Below are positions 34,501 through 45,339 of a stretch of 64,000 nt of DNA, piece after piece; position 1 is the first letter of the stretch, and every line of letters starts with the position of its first letter. The position numbers and the translations under genes were made by a program. The notes under the pieces are model-generated. The model was not told the DNA's origin and searched no databases. It saw only the letters and a program-made list of their open reading frames with translations. Source of the DNA: Chlorella sorokiniana (Eukaryota > Chlorophyta > Trebouxiophyceae > Chlorellales > Chlorellaceae); contig CP084611.1 of the NCBI GenBank assembly GCA_025917655.1, forward strand, positions 1,426,001 to 1,490,000, given 5' to 3'.

Positions 34501-35836
34501 GGGGCAGCACGCGCCCGGGTGGTGCGCGCCGCTCGCCAGCACCCAGCCACTCCTGCCGCGGCGCCGCCCGGCGCCACGGCCGGCAACGGCAGCGCCAGCG
34601 GCGCCTCCGTCATTGCCGTGCCGCGTGCCCAGCCTCGCCCCAGTGCAGCGTCAGCCCTCCAGGCAGCAGCGACCGCGCTGGCGGGCGGGTCCCCGGCAGC
34701 AGCGGCGCCCAACGGCGCCGCCAGCAGGAACGGGGCGGCCACGCCGCCTCGGCCGCAGCAGCAGCCGAAGATCCCGGATCAGCCCAACGCCAAGGGCTTT
34801 GGAATGGGCCGGGCAAGGCCGCCGCCCTGCCGCCCAGCCTTGCCAAGGGGCCGCCTGCGCCCGGCGCGCCGCCGCCTGCCCCAATTGCGGCGCAGGCAGC
34901 TGCGCAGGCAGCCAAGGCAGCAGCCGCCAGCGCTGCAAAGCCCAGCAGCCCCAACCCAGCAGGCAGCCTGCTGGCTCAGCTGCGCCGGTCGACTGCCGGC
35001 GGGCGCAGGCGCCGCAGCCGCAGCCTGCCGCCGCGCCGCCCCCGGTCGCAGCGCTGCTGCAGCAGCTGCAGCGGCCGGGGGCAGCGCCCTCGGGGGCGCC
35101 TCAGCCCCTCCTGGCAGCCCTCCGCCAGCCCCCGCCCTGCCCCCGGACAGGCCTTGCTGGCCCACCTGCAGTCGCCCGCCAAGCCTGGCATGGCTGCCCC
35201 CACCCTCCCCAGCGGTGCCCGCGCCCCTGCTGCCGGGTGCTGTGGTTGGCAGCGTGCCGCAGGCTGCTCCAGCCGCAGGCCCACCCCAGCCGCCCGCAGC
35301 AGCCCCACTGCCGCCGTCAGGCCCGGCCCCCGGCAGCTCCTTGCTGCACCACCTACACCGCCAGCACTCCAGCAGCGGCGCCCCGCGCCGCCCCCTGCCG
35401 CCCCAGGCCAGCACCTGCTGTCGCAGCTGCAGCAGGGCTCCCACGCGCCGGAGGCGGCCAACGGCGGCGCGATGCTGCTGCAGCGCCTGCAGTCGGGCGC
35501 CTCGGCGCCCCCACAGGCAGCCGCCGCACCTGCTGTGGCCCCTGCTGCAGCCGCAGCACCAGCCGCACTGCAAGAACGCCCGGCCCCCGCCGACCTCAGC
35601 AGCCTGTGGGAGAGCCTGCAGAAGCAGCACTCGGTGCCGGCAGAAGCCGCCGCTGCCGCGCCTCCACCGCCCATCCCCACGTCGCTGCTGCCCCGTCGAG
35701 GCCGGGCGCCCGCACCGGCGCCCGCCCCGCACCAGCTGGGCCGGGGCCTGCTGGAGCCGCAGTGCCCACGGCTGGTGGTGTGCCGAACCCCGGCGACCTG
35801 TGGCATCTACTGCAGGGTGCAGCCAGGAAGGGATGA
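25593..35836 (+). CDS. XRN1: 5'-3' exoribonuclease of the XRN1 type
   Basis: Degrades decapped 5'-monophosphate RNA in the cytoplasm. Coding starts with a 4-nt exon, ATG G (25593-25596); splicing to 25850 gives [15 protein letters not shown], the invariant XRN start. Catalytic blocks are [81 protein letters not shown] and [18 protein letters not shown]2 continues with [18 protein letters not shown]. Beyond the core are XRN1-only parts: the D1 domain ([18 protein letters not shown], about 31380-31440) and an SH3-like barrel ([33 protein letters not shown], 34130-34480). A long Pro/Ala/Gln tail with repeated LLxxL motifs ends in [13 protein letters not shown] (stop 35834-35836; another frame runs to 35903). 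The gene spans 10.2 kb with some 25 introns. Several single-base C deficits (for example 26829-26831 and 27411-27413) break frames. Confidence 0.92.
34248..34276 (+). repeat. (GT)n dinucleotide repeat
   Basis: GTGTGTGTGTGGGTGTGTG-type run in an XRN1 intron; similar short GT runs occur at 28556-28571 and 33461-33470. Confidence 0.85.
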
Positions 35837-35913
35837 GCCAGCGGCGGCATACTTTGTAGCGCTGGCCCGTACAGCGCACTGCAACTGCCGGTCTGCCATG
35901 TAACCCCTGTGCC

Positions 35914-35918
35914 TGTAA
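35914..35918 (+). other. Poly(A) signal motif TGTAA (XRN1 3' end)
   Basis: TGTAA about 80 nt after the preferred XRN1 stop. A second copy at 35899-35903 overlaps the alternative stop codon. Confidence 0.5.
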
Positions 35919-36142
35919 CCTGCTGCAATTCCGATGTTTTGTTGAGACCGGCATGGGCAATCTTTCAATGTTTAACAGCTTGCAGAGCAAGGGCTCGCGG
36001 TGTTAACACAAATTCGTTCTTTGCCTTCTGCTCGCTTGTCGTCTTTTGATCGCAATCCTAAAGCCACCGTCCTGTTTCCTGTGAGCTGGAGTGAAAACCG
36101 CACACTTTGCGGGGTGGCTGGGAGTTGAAGGCACCCGGCGCT

Positions 36143-37205
36143 ATGGAGAAGGGCCAGCTCACCCTGTTCGATTGCCGCAAAGTGGTGTCGGGAGGCAAAG
36201 GCGGCAGTTGGGTGGTCTTCAGCGAGAGCGACATACTGGCGATGAAGGGCACACTGCTCAAGTGAGGCGCCGCCGCCAGTGATGCGGCGAGAACGCTGCC
36301 TCTCCCTGCGAGAACTCTGCATTCAATTCTGATCCGTCAGCTGCATGGACAACACCAGCCTGATTGCATCCTGGAGAAGCTGCGGATAAAAGACACACCT
36401 TCAATGCCTGCCTGTTCCTCACTCTCCCGCTGGCGCCTGCCCGCCTCCCCCCATCCCTTGCGGCAGGCCGGAATCCAGCATGCACCTGCTGCTCAACACG
36501 CTGCGCAAGCTGGACTGCTACCGCCTGCAGCTCAGCGACATCAGCGGCACAGAAATCGGGCGCGCGGTGGCCACGGTCGCGGATCACCACCCTCGTGCGG
36601 TGGGTCGCTGTGAATGCCAGCTCCCGGCTGGGATGCGCCGCAAGCGGAGAGGCTGGACTGCAGCCACCCGTGCCACACATGCCCTCCCCACCTCGCCTCC
36701 CCGGGTGTGCTGCAGGAGGTGTCCAAACTGGCCTCTGCGCTGCTGCACAAGTGGCAGGCCCAGTTTGACGCCGCCCTGTTCAGCTGCATGGAGTACGACA
36801 CGGCGGCAGCGGCAGCGGCCCCGAGGGCGACCCAAGCGACTTCAAGCTGCAGGCGCCGCCGCCCCCCGCCTCCGCCGCCAGAGGCGCCCACGCGCGTGCA
36901 GCCGTCCCGCAAGGACCGCGCCACTCGCTTCAGGGTGCGCCCGTGGGGCTGGCGCGGGGCATGCATCGTGGCCGCAGGCCCCCCGCCCGCCATGCGCATT
37001 GCTGTTGTTGGGACCCACACATCATGCTCCTCTCCTGGTTGTTGGTCCCACGCAGGAGGAGGCCGACTATCTGGACGGCAGCGACTTCGAGGGCATTTCA
37101 GAGAGCGAGAGCGAGGCGCCGTCTGACGACGACGACTGGCAGCCGGGGCAGCGGCGGCGCGCGTCGGGCAGCGCCGCCTTAAACAGCAAAAAGGCCAGGC
37201 AGTAG
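36143..37205 (+). CDS. TFIIS N-terminal (LW) domain protein
   Basis: ATG 36143 starts MEKGQLTLFDCRKVV, with the first exon ending at 36261 (donor GTGAGG). A following segment, read LHGQHQPDCILEKLRIK, is not joined in phase by a clean splice. The exon from about 36470 holds the LW helical bundle: HLLLNTLRKLDCYRLQLSDI, GTEIGRAVATVADH, then EVSKLASALLHKWQAQFD. This is the domain of TFIIS, elongin A and MED26, which binds transcription elongation partners. The last exon is acidic (DYLDGSDFEGISESESE, then PSDDDDWQPG) with a basic end. No TFIIS zinc ribbon follows, so it is not TFIIS itself. TGTAA at 37429-37433 may be its poly(A) signal. Confidence 0.7.
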
Positions 37206-37436
37206 ACGAGGTGGCTGGTGCTAGGTAGGATGTCAGAGCAGCTTGACGTGCAGTGCCGTGGCGCAGCAACATCCCTAGGCAGACAGGCGCCCATGGGGCT
37301 TGCCATGTATTTTTGGCGATCTGACCAACCAAACTGACCAACCAAATGAAATTGATTGCTCACTTCCCGTGCGGCTGATCACATTATGTCTCTGACATTG
37401 TACACAGCAACACAAATTCAACAACGTTTGTAAATG

Positions 37437-39735
37437 TCAGCATGCAACACTCGCAACAGCAAGCACACCGCAACTGTGTTGGGCAGCACGGTGCGGGGCC
37501 GCCTGGCGGCAGCGCCGCCCCCGCTCAGCACCAGCGCCTTGGGGGGCATGTGAGGAGGCGCAGCGCTCGATGTGCCTGCACCTGTCGCCGGCAAGGGCTG
37601 CGCTGCACTGGCTCCCGAAGGCGGGGGCGCCGTCTGCGGTGCGGGCGTGCCTGGCCACATCAAAGGGCCTGAGCTCCAGGAAGGGCTCGTGCCGCCCCTC
37701 CACCACCGCCACCTCGTCCCGCATGTACCTGCCGACGAAGTGGGCCAGGGAGGTCTTGGCCTGCACAGCGGGGGGGAGGGCAATGCATGCGTGCGGCTGA
37801 CTCGTGCTGGTGGCGCGCAGCCGAGTGTGGGAGGAGAAGCAAGAGGCGAGGCGTGGCACAGCCACCTCGCGCCAGGTCAGCACCCCGGCCGCCCCCAGCT
37901 TGCCTCCTGGCGCAGGCGGCCCGCCAGGCCGCTGGGCAGCGGGCGCGTCGGCCAGCGCCACCCGCGGCGGCCTGTCGGCCAGCAGGCGCAGCAGGGAGCG
38001 CTTGTAGGAGAGGAAGGCGCGCGCGCCCTGCGCGGGCGCACCACGGCGGCATCGCGCCCCTCCGCACAGGTCTCCACAGCAAACAGCTGCTTGCGGCGGA
38101 ACACATAGTTGGCGAACGCGGCTGCGACAGCAGGAGTACAAGGGGAGTGCTGAGAGGGGCAGGCAGGGGGCGGCGCGATTTCAGTGGGGTGCAGCGCGAT
38201 TCGAGCAGGCACCTTGAGCACGCAGCCCACGCCGTGAGGGGGTGCGCCCGGTCACGCGGGCGCCCTGGCCAGCTCACCCTTGCTTTGGTCCCAGCAGCGT
38301 GGCAGCGGGTGAGCACGGCGCAGCTGCCCCACCGTCACCGCGCCGCCCCCGCTGCCCAGATGGCCCAGCACGTCCAGCGCGTCGCTCTCCCAGCACCACT
38401 GGGGGTCCCAGAAGGGGCCCCGCTGCCCGCTGCCGCCCGACCGCGTGCCTCGGCTGTCGCTGCCACCCCCGGCTGCCCTGTCTCTGCCCCGGCTCTCCAG
38501 CTGCACAACCCTGCCCCCGTCTGCCCTGCCCCCAGCTGCCACGCTGTCAACACCCCGGCTGACCACACCCCCCCGCCGGAGGCGAGGCATCCACGTCCGC
38601 CGCCTCCAGGACAGCTGCCGTCCCGCCAAGGCTGCGGCTGCCAAAGCCAGCCCCCGCCGCTGTTTGCCGGGTGCGGATCTGGCAGCGGGGGCTGTGCACG
38701 GCCAGCCGCCGCGCCTGCCGCACCTCATGCGGGTGAGGGGCCCTGAAGGCCAGCGGGGAGGGGCCGCGCCCCGCTCACCCTCGTACCTGCTCCAATCCGC
38801 CGCAGCCGCCTGTACCGCAGCCGGGAACACCGGATGCACAGCAGCGTGGGTGGCGGCCAGGGTGGGCGCCAAATCGGAGACCGGAGGGGTGCCTCCATGC
38901 CGGGTGCCCTGACAGTGAAACGCGCCCCCTCCGGCCGCAAGGTACGCTGCGTCGTCGTCGTCGTCGTCCAGCAGCAGGCCGCGATGGGCGGCGGTGAAGC
39001 CAAAGCGGTCTGCCAGCGACACGCCTGCCGAGGCACGGGCCGCCGACGCGCCGCGCGCATCGATCTCCTCGTGCCCGGCTCCAGCGCGTACGTCGTCCAG
39101 GCTAAGATGATCGGGATGCGGCGCACGAACGGCAAAACGGAAGGATCCAGCGTCGTCGGCCGCAGCTATGCCCGCCGATGCGTTGCGAGAGGAATGGTGC
39201 CCGGCCCGGGACGGGGCAGAGAAGCCGGGGGCAGGCTGTTGTCGTGGCTGCTGCCGCCTGCCGGCGCGCCCTGAACCGTGACGGAGATGCGCTTGGGCTC
39301 CTGGGACGGGGGCTGGCCGTCAGCCGCTTTCGCCTGCTTGGACCTGCGGCCCGTGGGCTCGCCCTCTGCTGCAGCCGCCCTCTGGTGCTCGGCTTTGGGT
39401 GCGGCTGCAGCAACCGCGGCTGCTGCAGCGGCCTCCAAGGGCTGGAGGGGCGCATCCCGGGCTGCGCCTCCTGCGGCTGCCAGCAGATGGGCTGCCGCTT
39501 GCGCTTGGTGCCCGCCGCCTCGGCTGGAGCAAGCCCTCCAGAGGGGCCGGCGGGACCTTGCCCGCTCTGCTTGCCGCCAGCTGTGGCGCTGGCAGCGGGT
39601 GACGGCTTGACAGCAGGGTGGCTGTTGTTGCTGCCCAGGGCGGCCTTTGACGCATCAACAGCCTGCAGGGCTGGCGCGCCCTTGGGCGCTTGCAGCTGCT
39701 GCTGCTGCTGCTCAACTGAAAGCCCGTCTGCAAAG
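37437..39735 (-). CDS. Unassigned coding region, probably the C-terminal half of the RS-repeat gene
   Basis: Coding-like exons on the minus strand with no in-frame ATG of their own. They read, in order: DGLSVEQQQQQLQAPKG with AGTKRKRQPICW (39730-39480), SKQAKAADGQPPSQEPKR, FAVRRIPIILAWTTYALEPG, GVSLADRFGFTAAHRG followed by an Asp run (about 39140-38940), WDPQWCWESDALDVLGHLGS, YVFRRKQLFAVETCAEGRD, FLSYKRSLLRLLADRPP, and SLAHFVGRYMRDEVAVVEG near the end. A good acceptor at about 39730 directly abuts the RS exon upstream, which argues for one gene with that feature. Frames shift repeatedly in GC-rich stretches. I do not recognise a family. The stop at 37437 is one option; another frame stops at 37418. 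Confidence 0.35.
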
Positions 39736-39739
39736 TCAG

Positions 39740-42018
39740 AGGAGAGGGAAATGAAGGATGGCGCGGGGCTGCACGGCCCAACACAGCCGCGGGTTCGGCT
39801 GGCTGGCGCTGTTCACGGCGGGGGCTCGTGCCACTGGACGCTGGCGGCGCCCTGGCTTCTCTTCGAGAGGGGGTGGCCCTGCAGAGGCAGGTGCGCCACC
39901 AGCAGCAGCTGAGCCAGCAGCAGCTGGGCGAAGCCTGTTGCTCGCACGGTCGGGCGCGCGTTGGGCCTCTGACGGAGGCTGCTGCTGCTGCTGCTGCTGT
40001 TGTTCCGGCTGCAAGATGCCAGGGGACGAGCTGGGCTGGTTGGTGCGTGGCTTGCCCAGGCCTGGCCGCTCTCCAACCCCACGTTCAGCCCCGATGCCAG
40101 GCTGGCGCCCTTCGACGCGCCCGCTGCCTTGCTGCCGCACGGGCGACCGCGAGCGGCCGCGGCGCCGGCCGGGCGAGGGGCTGCGCCGCCGCGACGCGCT
40201 CCGCCGCCGCTGCTGCGCCGCCGCCGGCGAACCGCTGCTGCGCCGCCGTGGGGACCAGCTCCCGCGCCGCTGCCGCCGCTCCTTCGAGGTGCTGCGCCGC
40301 CGTGGGGATGCGCTGGCGCGCCGCCTCGACATGCTCCTGCGTCGCTGCTGGCGCGGCGGCGAGGCCCTGCGCTGCCGCGGCGACACGCTCCGCCGCCGTG
40401 ACACGCTCCGCCGCCGCTGCTGTCCGGGGGCAGGGGCGAGACAGTGCGCTGGCAGGGCGGCGAGGCCCTGCGCTGCCGCGGCGACACGCTCCGCCGCCGC
40501 TGCTGTCCGGGTGGCAGGGGCGAGACAGTGCGCTGGCGGGGCGGCGAGGCCCTGCGCTGCCGCGGCGACACGCTCCGCCGCCGTGACACGCTCCGCCGCC
40601 GCCGCTGCCCGGGGCAGGGGCGAGACGGTGCGCTGGCGGGGCGGCGAGGCCCTGCGCTGTTGCGGCGACACGCTCCGCCGCCGTGACACGCTCCGCCGCC
40701 GCTGCTGTCGGGGTGGCAGGGGCGAGACGGTGCGCTGGCGGGGGGACGCGGTGCCGCGCCGTCGCCGAGGCGGGGAGGCGCTGCGGTGGGCGGCCCGCGG
40801 GGCTGCCTCTTGGCGGCGGTTGGGGGCGGCTGCGCGTGGAAGCGCGCCGCCAGCCGCTCCACCTCGTCGCCGTCCAGCAGGTCGGTGACGAGGCGGGGCA
40901 GCCAGCGCAGCTTGTCGGCCTCGCCTCTGTACCGCCGCGCCCACTCCAGGGACGCCTGCATGCGCCACGCCGCCTCCGCCGCCTGCATGGCTCAGTGGTG
41001 TGAAGGGCGGCGGCGCCGGCGGCGGTGAGGGTGAAGGTGACACGGCGCAGGGTGAGCAGCGGCGGAGCGCTTCCGCTGCCTGCAGGAGGCGCGGTGCCGG
41101 GGTGGAGGCGGCGCAGCAGGCCGCGGGCGCCCACCTGGCGCAGCGTCAGCAGGCCTCCGTGGCGTCGGCGGTGCTCGCGCAGCGCCGCCAGCTCCGCCGC
41201 GCCGCCCGCCTCCCAGCGCCCCGCCTCCAGGCTGTCGGTGTTGGAGATGTAGGGGAGGGCGTGCGCAGGGCTGGCTTGCCGCCGTCGCCCACGTGACCGG
41301 TCTGAGGCGGGGCAGGCCGGGCGGCGCGGAGTTAGAGCAGGCAGGGCAGCCGGGAGCCCGGGAATGCATTGCACTCCATGTCGCGGGGCGGGCGTGGAGC
41401 CCCGCGCGCTGGCAGGGCCCCGCTGAGGGCCCAGATGTGCGCCGGCCGCAGCGCGCCTCACCTCCACCACCACCGCGTCCTCGCCGCCCTCCGCCTCGTG
41501 CCGCACGACGTGGCCGAGGTGATAGCCGTCGAAGTTGAAGCGCACCAGCAGGTGGCGCAGCACGCTGAGGGGCTGGCCGCGGTGGCGCCCCTGGTGGGCT
41601 GCGCGGGGCGGCGGTGGGGGTGCGCGGGTGCAGGGGTGAGCAGCGCGATGCGGTCGACAAGAAAGGGAGCGGGCAGTGCATCGAGTCATCGCGATGCTGC
41701 GAGCAGCGAGGCCCCACCTGCCAGCAGGCACTCGACATCCACCAGCTCCGCCAGGTCAGCCATGCTGCGGCAGGCAGGCAGCACACACCAAAGTGTTGCA
41801 TGCAGGCTGTTGCCGGGTGGGTGCCGCACCAGGCCATGGACACGAGGCCACACTCACCCAACGCGTAAGAGCTGCATGTTCTCTCGGGAACAGGGCACCA
41901 CGGCGGCAAAGTCGAGGCGGCCGGCAGCGGCTGCATCGCCAACTCCACCGTGCAGCGGCCGCTCCCGGAGGGGGCTGGGGCTCCTGGACCGAGCCCGATC
42001 CCGCCGCAACGCGTCCAT
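39740..42018 (-). CDS. Arg/Ser (RS)-repeat protein, splicing-factor-like
   Basis: ATG 42018 (MDALRRDRARSRSPSPLRER) opens with an RS motif, then LDFAAVVPCSRENMQLLRVG. In-phase splicing gives ADLAELVDVECLLA and PLSVLRHLLVRFNFDGYHLG, a compact folded N-terminal region. Further exons read LEAGRWEAGGAAELAALREH and RMQASLEWARRYRGEADKLR, then VTDLLDGDEVERLAARF. The next exon is a tandem array of RRRSVSPRQRRASPP-like units (about 40340-40760), then SRRRSPSPGRRRGRSRSP and a Gln run (39980-40005). RS domains recruit spliceosomal partners and are phosphorylated by SR kinases; a nuclear RNA-processing role is inferred. Near 40990 and within the array, unit lengths not divisible by three show base-count errors. 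Confidence 0.5.
40340..40760 (-). repeat. Tandem RS-encoding repeat array, units of about 84 or 102 bp
   Basis: About four to five copies of a unit encoding RS-rich sequence ending in RASPPRQRTVSPLP. The landmark CGAGGC (plus strand) recurs at 40360, 40461, 40545 and 40645, giving spacings of 101, 84 and 100 bp. The longer units carry an extra 18-bp internal block. The 101 and 100 values are one and two short of 102. Confidence 0.8.
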
Positions 42019-42756
42019 TTTCGTCCAAATGATACCTGCCCGCCGTTCTATTCCAGGATGACGTTTTCTTCGTTGAAACTCGCACAGATGCAGGTGATGC
42101 GGTGCCAAAGCAACAGAGCCGAGAACAGGATAATATTTGGGTGTCTGGGGGCAGCAAAAGGGCGCGCCCGACAGAAACACCAAAGGTGAAGCGAGCCCCA
42201 CGGCAAACCACTTCTGATGCGGTTGCGGGAGACAAGCAGGACGTTTGCGTAACGAATGAAACAGCGACGCAAGTTACCCGCCCATCGAGGAAGTGAGAGT
42301 AGCATGGGAACATCACCCGCACGTACTGCTTGCGCCGAAACCGCCCGTGCGCGCCATTTTCAACGGAAATCAGACATTGGGATGAAGCTGAGACCAATCC
42401 ATCGAGTTCCTTTGTTTATTTAGTTGCGTATTCAAGACTGCGCCTGAATCACTGCAGAGCAAACATGGCTACAGCTGCCGGGCAGGCCGCCCTGGCGGCA
42501 GTTCGCGCTCACATGCGGCACGGTAGAATGCCTGCCGCCAGGATTCTGGGAACGAGCATTGAAACCATCAGAAGCATGGCACAATGTACAGTAACATCTG
42601 CCCCAGGTTCTGCCACCTCGTGCGCGTGGGGCGCCCGCCTGTCGGCAACAGGATTGGGCCTTTGTGGATACATACGCTGCGCACTGCAGCGATATCGGAT
42701 ATCAGGCATCAACATTGCGATTTGAGGCCGCCGCCTGGTGCCGGAAAGCACTCGTA
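42019..42756. other. Intergenic region between divergent RS-repeat and GNAT genes
   Basis: About 740 bp with markedly lower GC, especially 42060-42460. A possible extra upstream exon of the GNAT gene (ATG at 42464, MATAAGQAALAAVRAH, donor GTAGAA at about 42521) would give a different transit peptide, but I cannot prove the splice. Confidence 0.4.
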
Positions 42757-44174
42757 ATGTCGTCCATGGTCGTGTGTCCCGCACAGGGCCGCTCCCGAGC
42801 CGCCAACACCTCGAAGTGGCATCTATGTCCGACAATGCAGCCTTCCATGGCGCTTCGGGCCCGCTGGGCGCCCAGCCAGCGGCCTGGCAGCGGCGCAATC
42901 GGCGGGCGACGGGGCGCACGCCGTTGCGCGCAGCAGCAGCAGCAGCAGGAGCAGCAGGGCGCGGCAGAGGACCTGCCAGACTTCCAGCTGCCCAAGTTCA
43001 TGCCATTCACCCCACACAACGCGCTGCAGAGGGCGATGACCAGCTTCCGCCACTGGCACACGTGCCCCGACGGCCAGACGCTGCTGGTCATGCCGCTGTC
43101 TGCAGAACACATCCGCCCCGCTGCCGACCTGCTGACCGACAGCTTCGCTGAAGCCATGGCGGCCATGCCCTACAAGAACTACCTGCGGCGCCAGGTGCGC
43201 CAGTACCTGGAGGCACACGCGCTGCTGCCGCCAAAGGCGGTGGTGCTGGTTGCGCTGCTGCTGCCGCCCCCAGATGGCGGCAAGCCCGCCGATGCAGCGG
43301 CAGGATGTGATAGTGTGGGCAGCAGCAGCAGCGGCAGCAATGGCAGTGGGACCAACTCGACCCACAGCAGCAGTGGCAGCACGAGCGCAGCAGTGGCGTC
43401 GCAGCAGGGTGAGCAGCAGCCGCGGGAGGCTCTCCCCCTGAGGACGGCAGTCTGGAGCTGGGCGACGGCATGGCCCAGCACCCGCTGCTCAATGGCGCGG
43501 GCCTGAGCGACGGGAGCAGCGCTGACGGGGCGGCGGCGGCGGCGGCGGGGCTGTCCGAGGCGGTGCTGGCGGGCGTGGTGGAGCTGTCCTTCTCCGCCTC
43601 CACGCGATCCAAGCACCTCACCCTCACGCCGCCAGAGGTGGGTGGGCCACAGCCGGCGCGTGCAGTTGGGGCGCCGCCGTGCGCTGCGCGGCACTGCACT
43701 CATCGCTCAGCCGTGCTCTCTCTGTTTGCACGGCGTCGAAAGCGTGGAGGTGATGCTGCCTGCGCTGCGCCCCCGCAGGACCGCCCCTACCTCTGCAACA
43801 TGGCCGTCACCGAGGCGCTGCGCGGGCGCGGCTACGGCACCGTGCTGCTGCGTGCCGCGGAGGCGCTGGTGGCTGAGCTGGGAGAGACCGAGGTCTACCT
43901 GCACCTCAGGCGCGTGCCGCGCTGCGCCGGGGGCACGCTGCCATGCGCCAGCCGCGCTGTGCGCAACAGCCTGGCGTTCAGCACCCGCCTGCTGCGGTGC
44001 CGACCCCCGTTCCTCCTTCCTCCCCTTTTCTTGCCCAGGGTCCAGGACCAGCCGGCGGCACGGCTGTACGCGCGGGCCGGGTATGAGCAGGTGGCCGCCG
44101 ACTCCTTCCTCGTCCGCCTGCTGGCCCAGGACCAGCGCCGCCTCATGCGCAAGCGGCTGCCCAGGCCGGCGTAG
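42757..44174 (+). CDS. Plastid-type GNAT family N-acetyltransferase
   Basis: ATG 42757 starts a basic, Gln-rich leader like a transit peptide (KWHLCPTMQPSMALRARW). The domain then reads MPLSAEHIRPAADLLTDSF, NYLRRQVRQYLEAHALLPP, and, after a Ser/Gly-rich insert, VVELSFSASTRSKHLTLTPP|DRPYLCNMAVTEALRGRG. The acetyl-CoA loop is RGRGYGTVLLRAAE. The last exon has PAARLYARAGYEQVAADSF and LLAQDQRRLMRKRL, ending at TAG. This matches the plant plastid GNAT group (other than GNAT2), whose members acetylate Lys and N-termini. One C is missing from the run 43434-43438; the frame changes there from PREALPL to EDGSLELGDGMAQ. Confidence 0.8.
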
Positions 44175-44684
44175 CGGCAGCAGCCGCCGCTGGCAAAGCT
44201 CGTGCATGCCAGCGGCACAGCGCAGCGGAGCCTGCCTTGCACCACGGAGCCACGCAGACCCGGCACGCCAGGTTTTGACCGCCGCATGCACCAGCACTGA
44301 TGTTGATGATTCACATGGCTGCGCGTCACATGCCGAGTGAAAGGATACCAGGGCGCTGCGCGCAGCGCAAGTAGCTATGGTACAGGTATTGCGAGAGCGG
44401 CAGCTGACTGGCTTGACTATGGCGAGGCCGCCAAGTGGAGTGCGACTCGCAAGCAGGGCTCCCACGCTGCCGCACTGTGGGCCGGCCCGTCAAGGGCTGG
44501 GGCCGGCAATGCCGCCTTCACTCTGTCGCCAACCGCGATGCTCCTGAGCGGCGGCCAGGCAGCTTGCTGATGGCGGGGTCTGCGTTCATCTCAAACCTGC
44601 AAGGCGACGGACGAGCAATGAGGTTGACCTCACAGCAGCTTGCGGGCAGTGATGCGCGCAGAGCAGGAGCATCCAGCATTGTGC
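44175..44684. other. Intergenic region between convergent genes
   Basis: About 510 bp between the GNAT stop and the end of the 61-residue protein gene. Mixed composition; short open frames only. No TGTAA on either strand in the expected place. Confidence 0.35.
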
Positions 44685-45024
44685 TCACTTGGCATTGTGC
44701 TTGTCGTTACGCCAGAAGCCCCACACCTTCAGAGGATGGGTCATGTTGGCCTTGCTGCAGCACATGATGGAGCATGATAAGACTTTTGACGAAAAGAAGG
44801 CATTGCGGCAGGCGCCGACACCCAGGCAGCGCTCGGGCGTGGGTGGCCTTTGTGCACTGCCCAGCTGGGTTATACGCCACTGAAACCCTGAATAACGCCG
44901 AAACTTACGAAGAGGCCGCGCTGCGTAGCGTCCCCCGCAGGTGCGCTTCCCACTTCGCGTCTCGCTCAGCGGGGTCCTCCATGTTCTCCCTAATGAGCGT
45001 TTTGATGAAGTTCCAGGACGACAT
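44685..45024 (-). CDS. Small two-exon protein of 61 residues, function unknown
   Basis: Exon one is 45024-44909 (MSSWNFIKTLIRENMEDPAE and more, 38 codons plus 2 nt), with a consensus donor GTAAGT. Exon two is 44754-44685, after acceptor GCTGCAG; it starts by completing the split Ser codon and reads KANMTHPLKVWGFWRNDKH to NAK and TGA. Phase is exact and both splice sites are strong, which makes a chance find unlikely. The protein is soluble-looking, basic/acidic mixed, with an aromatic C-terminus. Size and composition recall accessory subunits of respiratory complexes, but I do not recognise it. It lies downstream of ZPR1 on the same strand. Confidence 0.45.
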
Positions 45025-45339
45025 TGCCCTGGCGCCTCCCTGGGCCCTGAGCAAAGTCGGAACCCAGACGTTGCGGGCCCAAAACGGAGCCGTGAGTAAT
45101 CGCCAGGGGCACGATCTTCAGCTCAGATGGTTAAACGACTCAAGGCGGGGTCGGCGTCAGTACAGCAGGACAGCCACGCCGCCGCTGGCAAAACCGTGAT
45201 ACCGATTTCTGTGCGCTGTCTTCCGGGTTGTGCTCCTCTCATTATGCTGATTTGTTTCTGGGCAAAAGGATGCTGTTCTCACAGGTACTGAACTGCGCTT
45301 CAATCAAAAAGCGATAGCAGTGGGCATCAAACATGGGCA
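45025..45339. other. Short intergenic region
   Basis: About 315 bp between two minus-strand genes: 5' region of the small protein and 3' UTR of ZPR1. Lower GC; nothing else seen. Confidence 0.35.

Noticed and set aside
42330-42725. 131-codon plus-strand open frame upstream of the plastid-type GNAT
   Set aside because: Could contain an alternative first exon, but has no proven splice and no homology; kept only as a note.
44774-45199. 141-codon plus-strand open frame
   Set aside because: Runs antisense to the well-spliced 61-residue gene and has no recognisable content.
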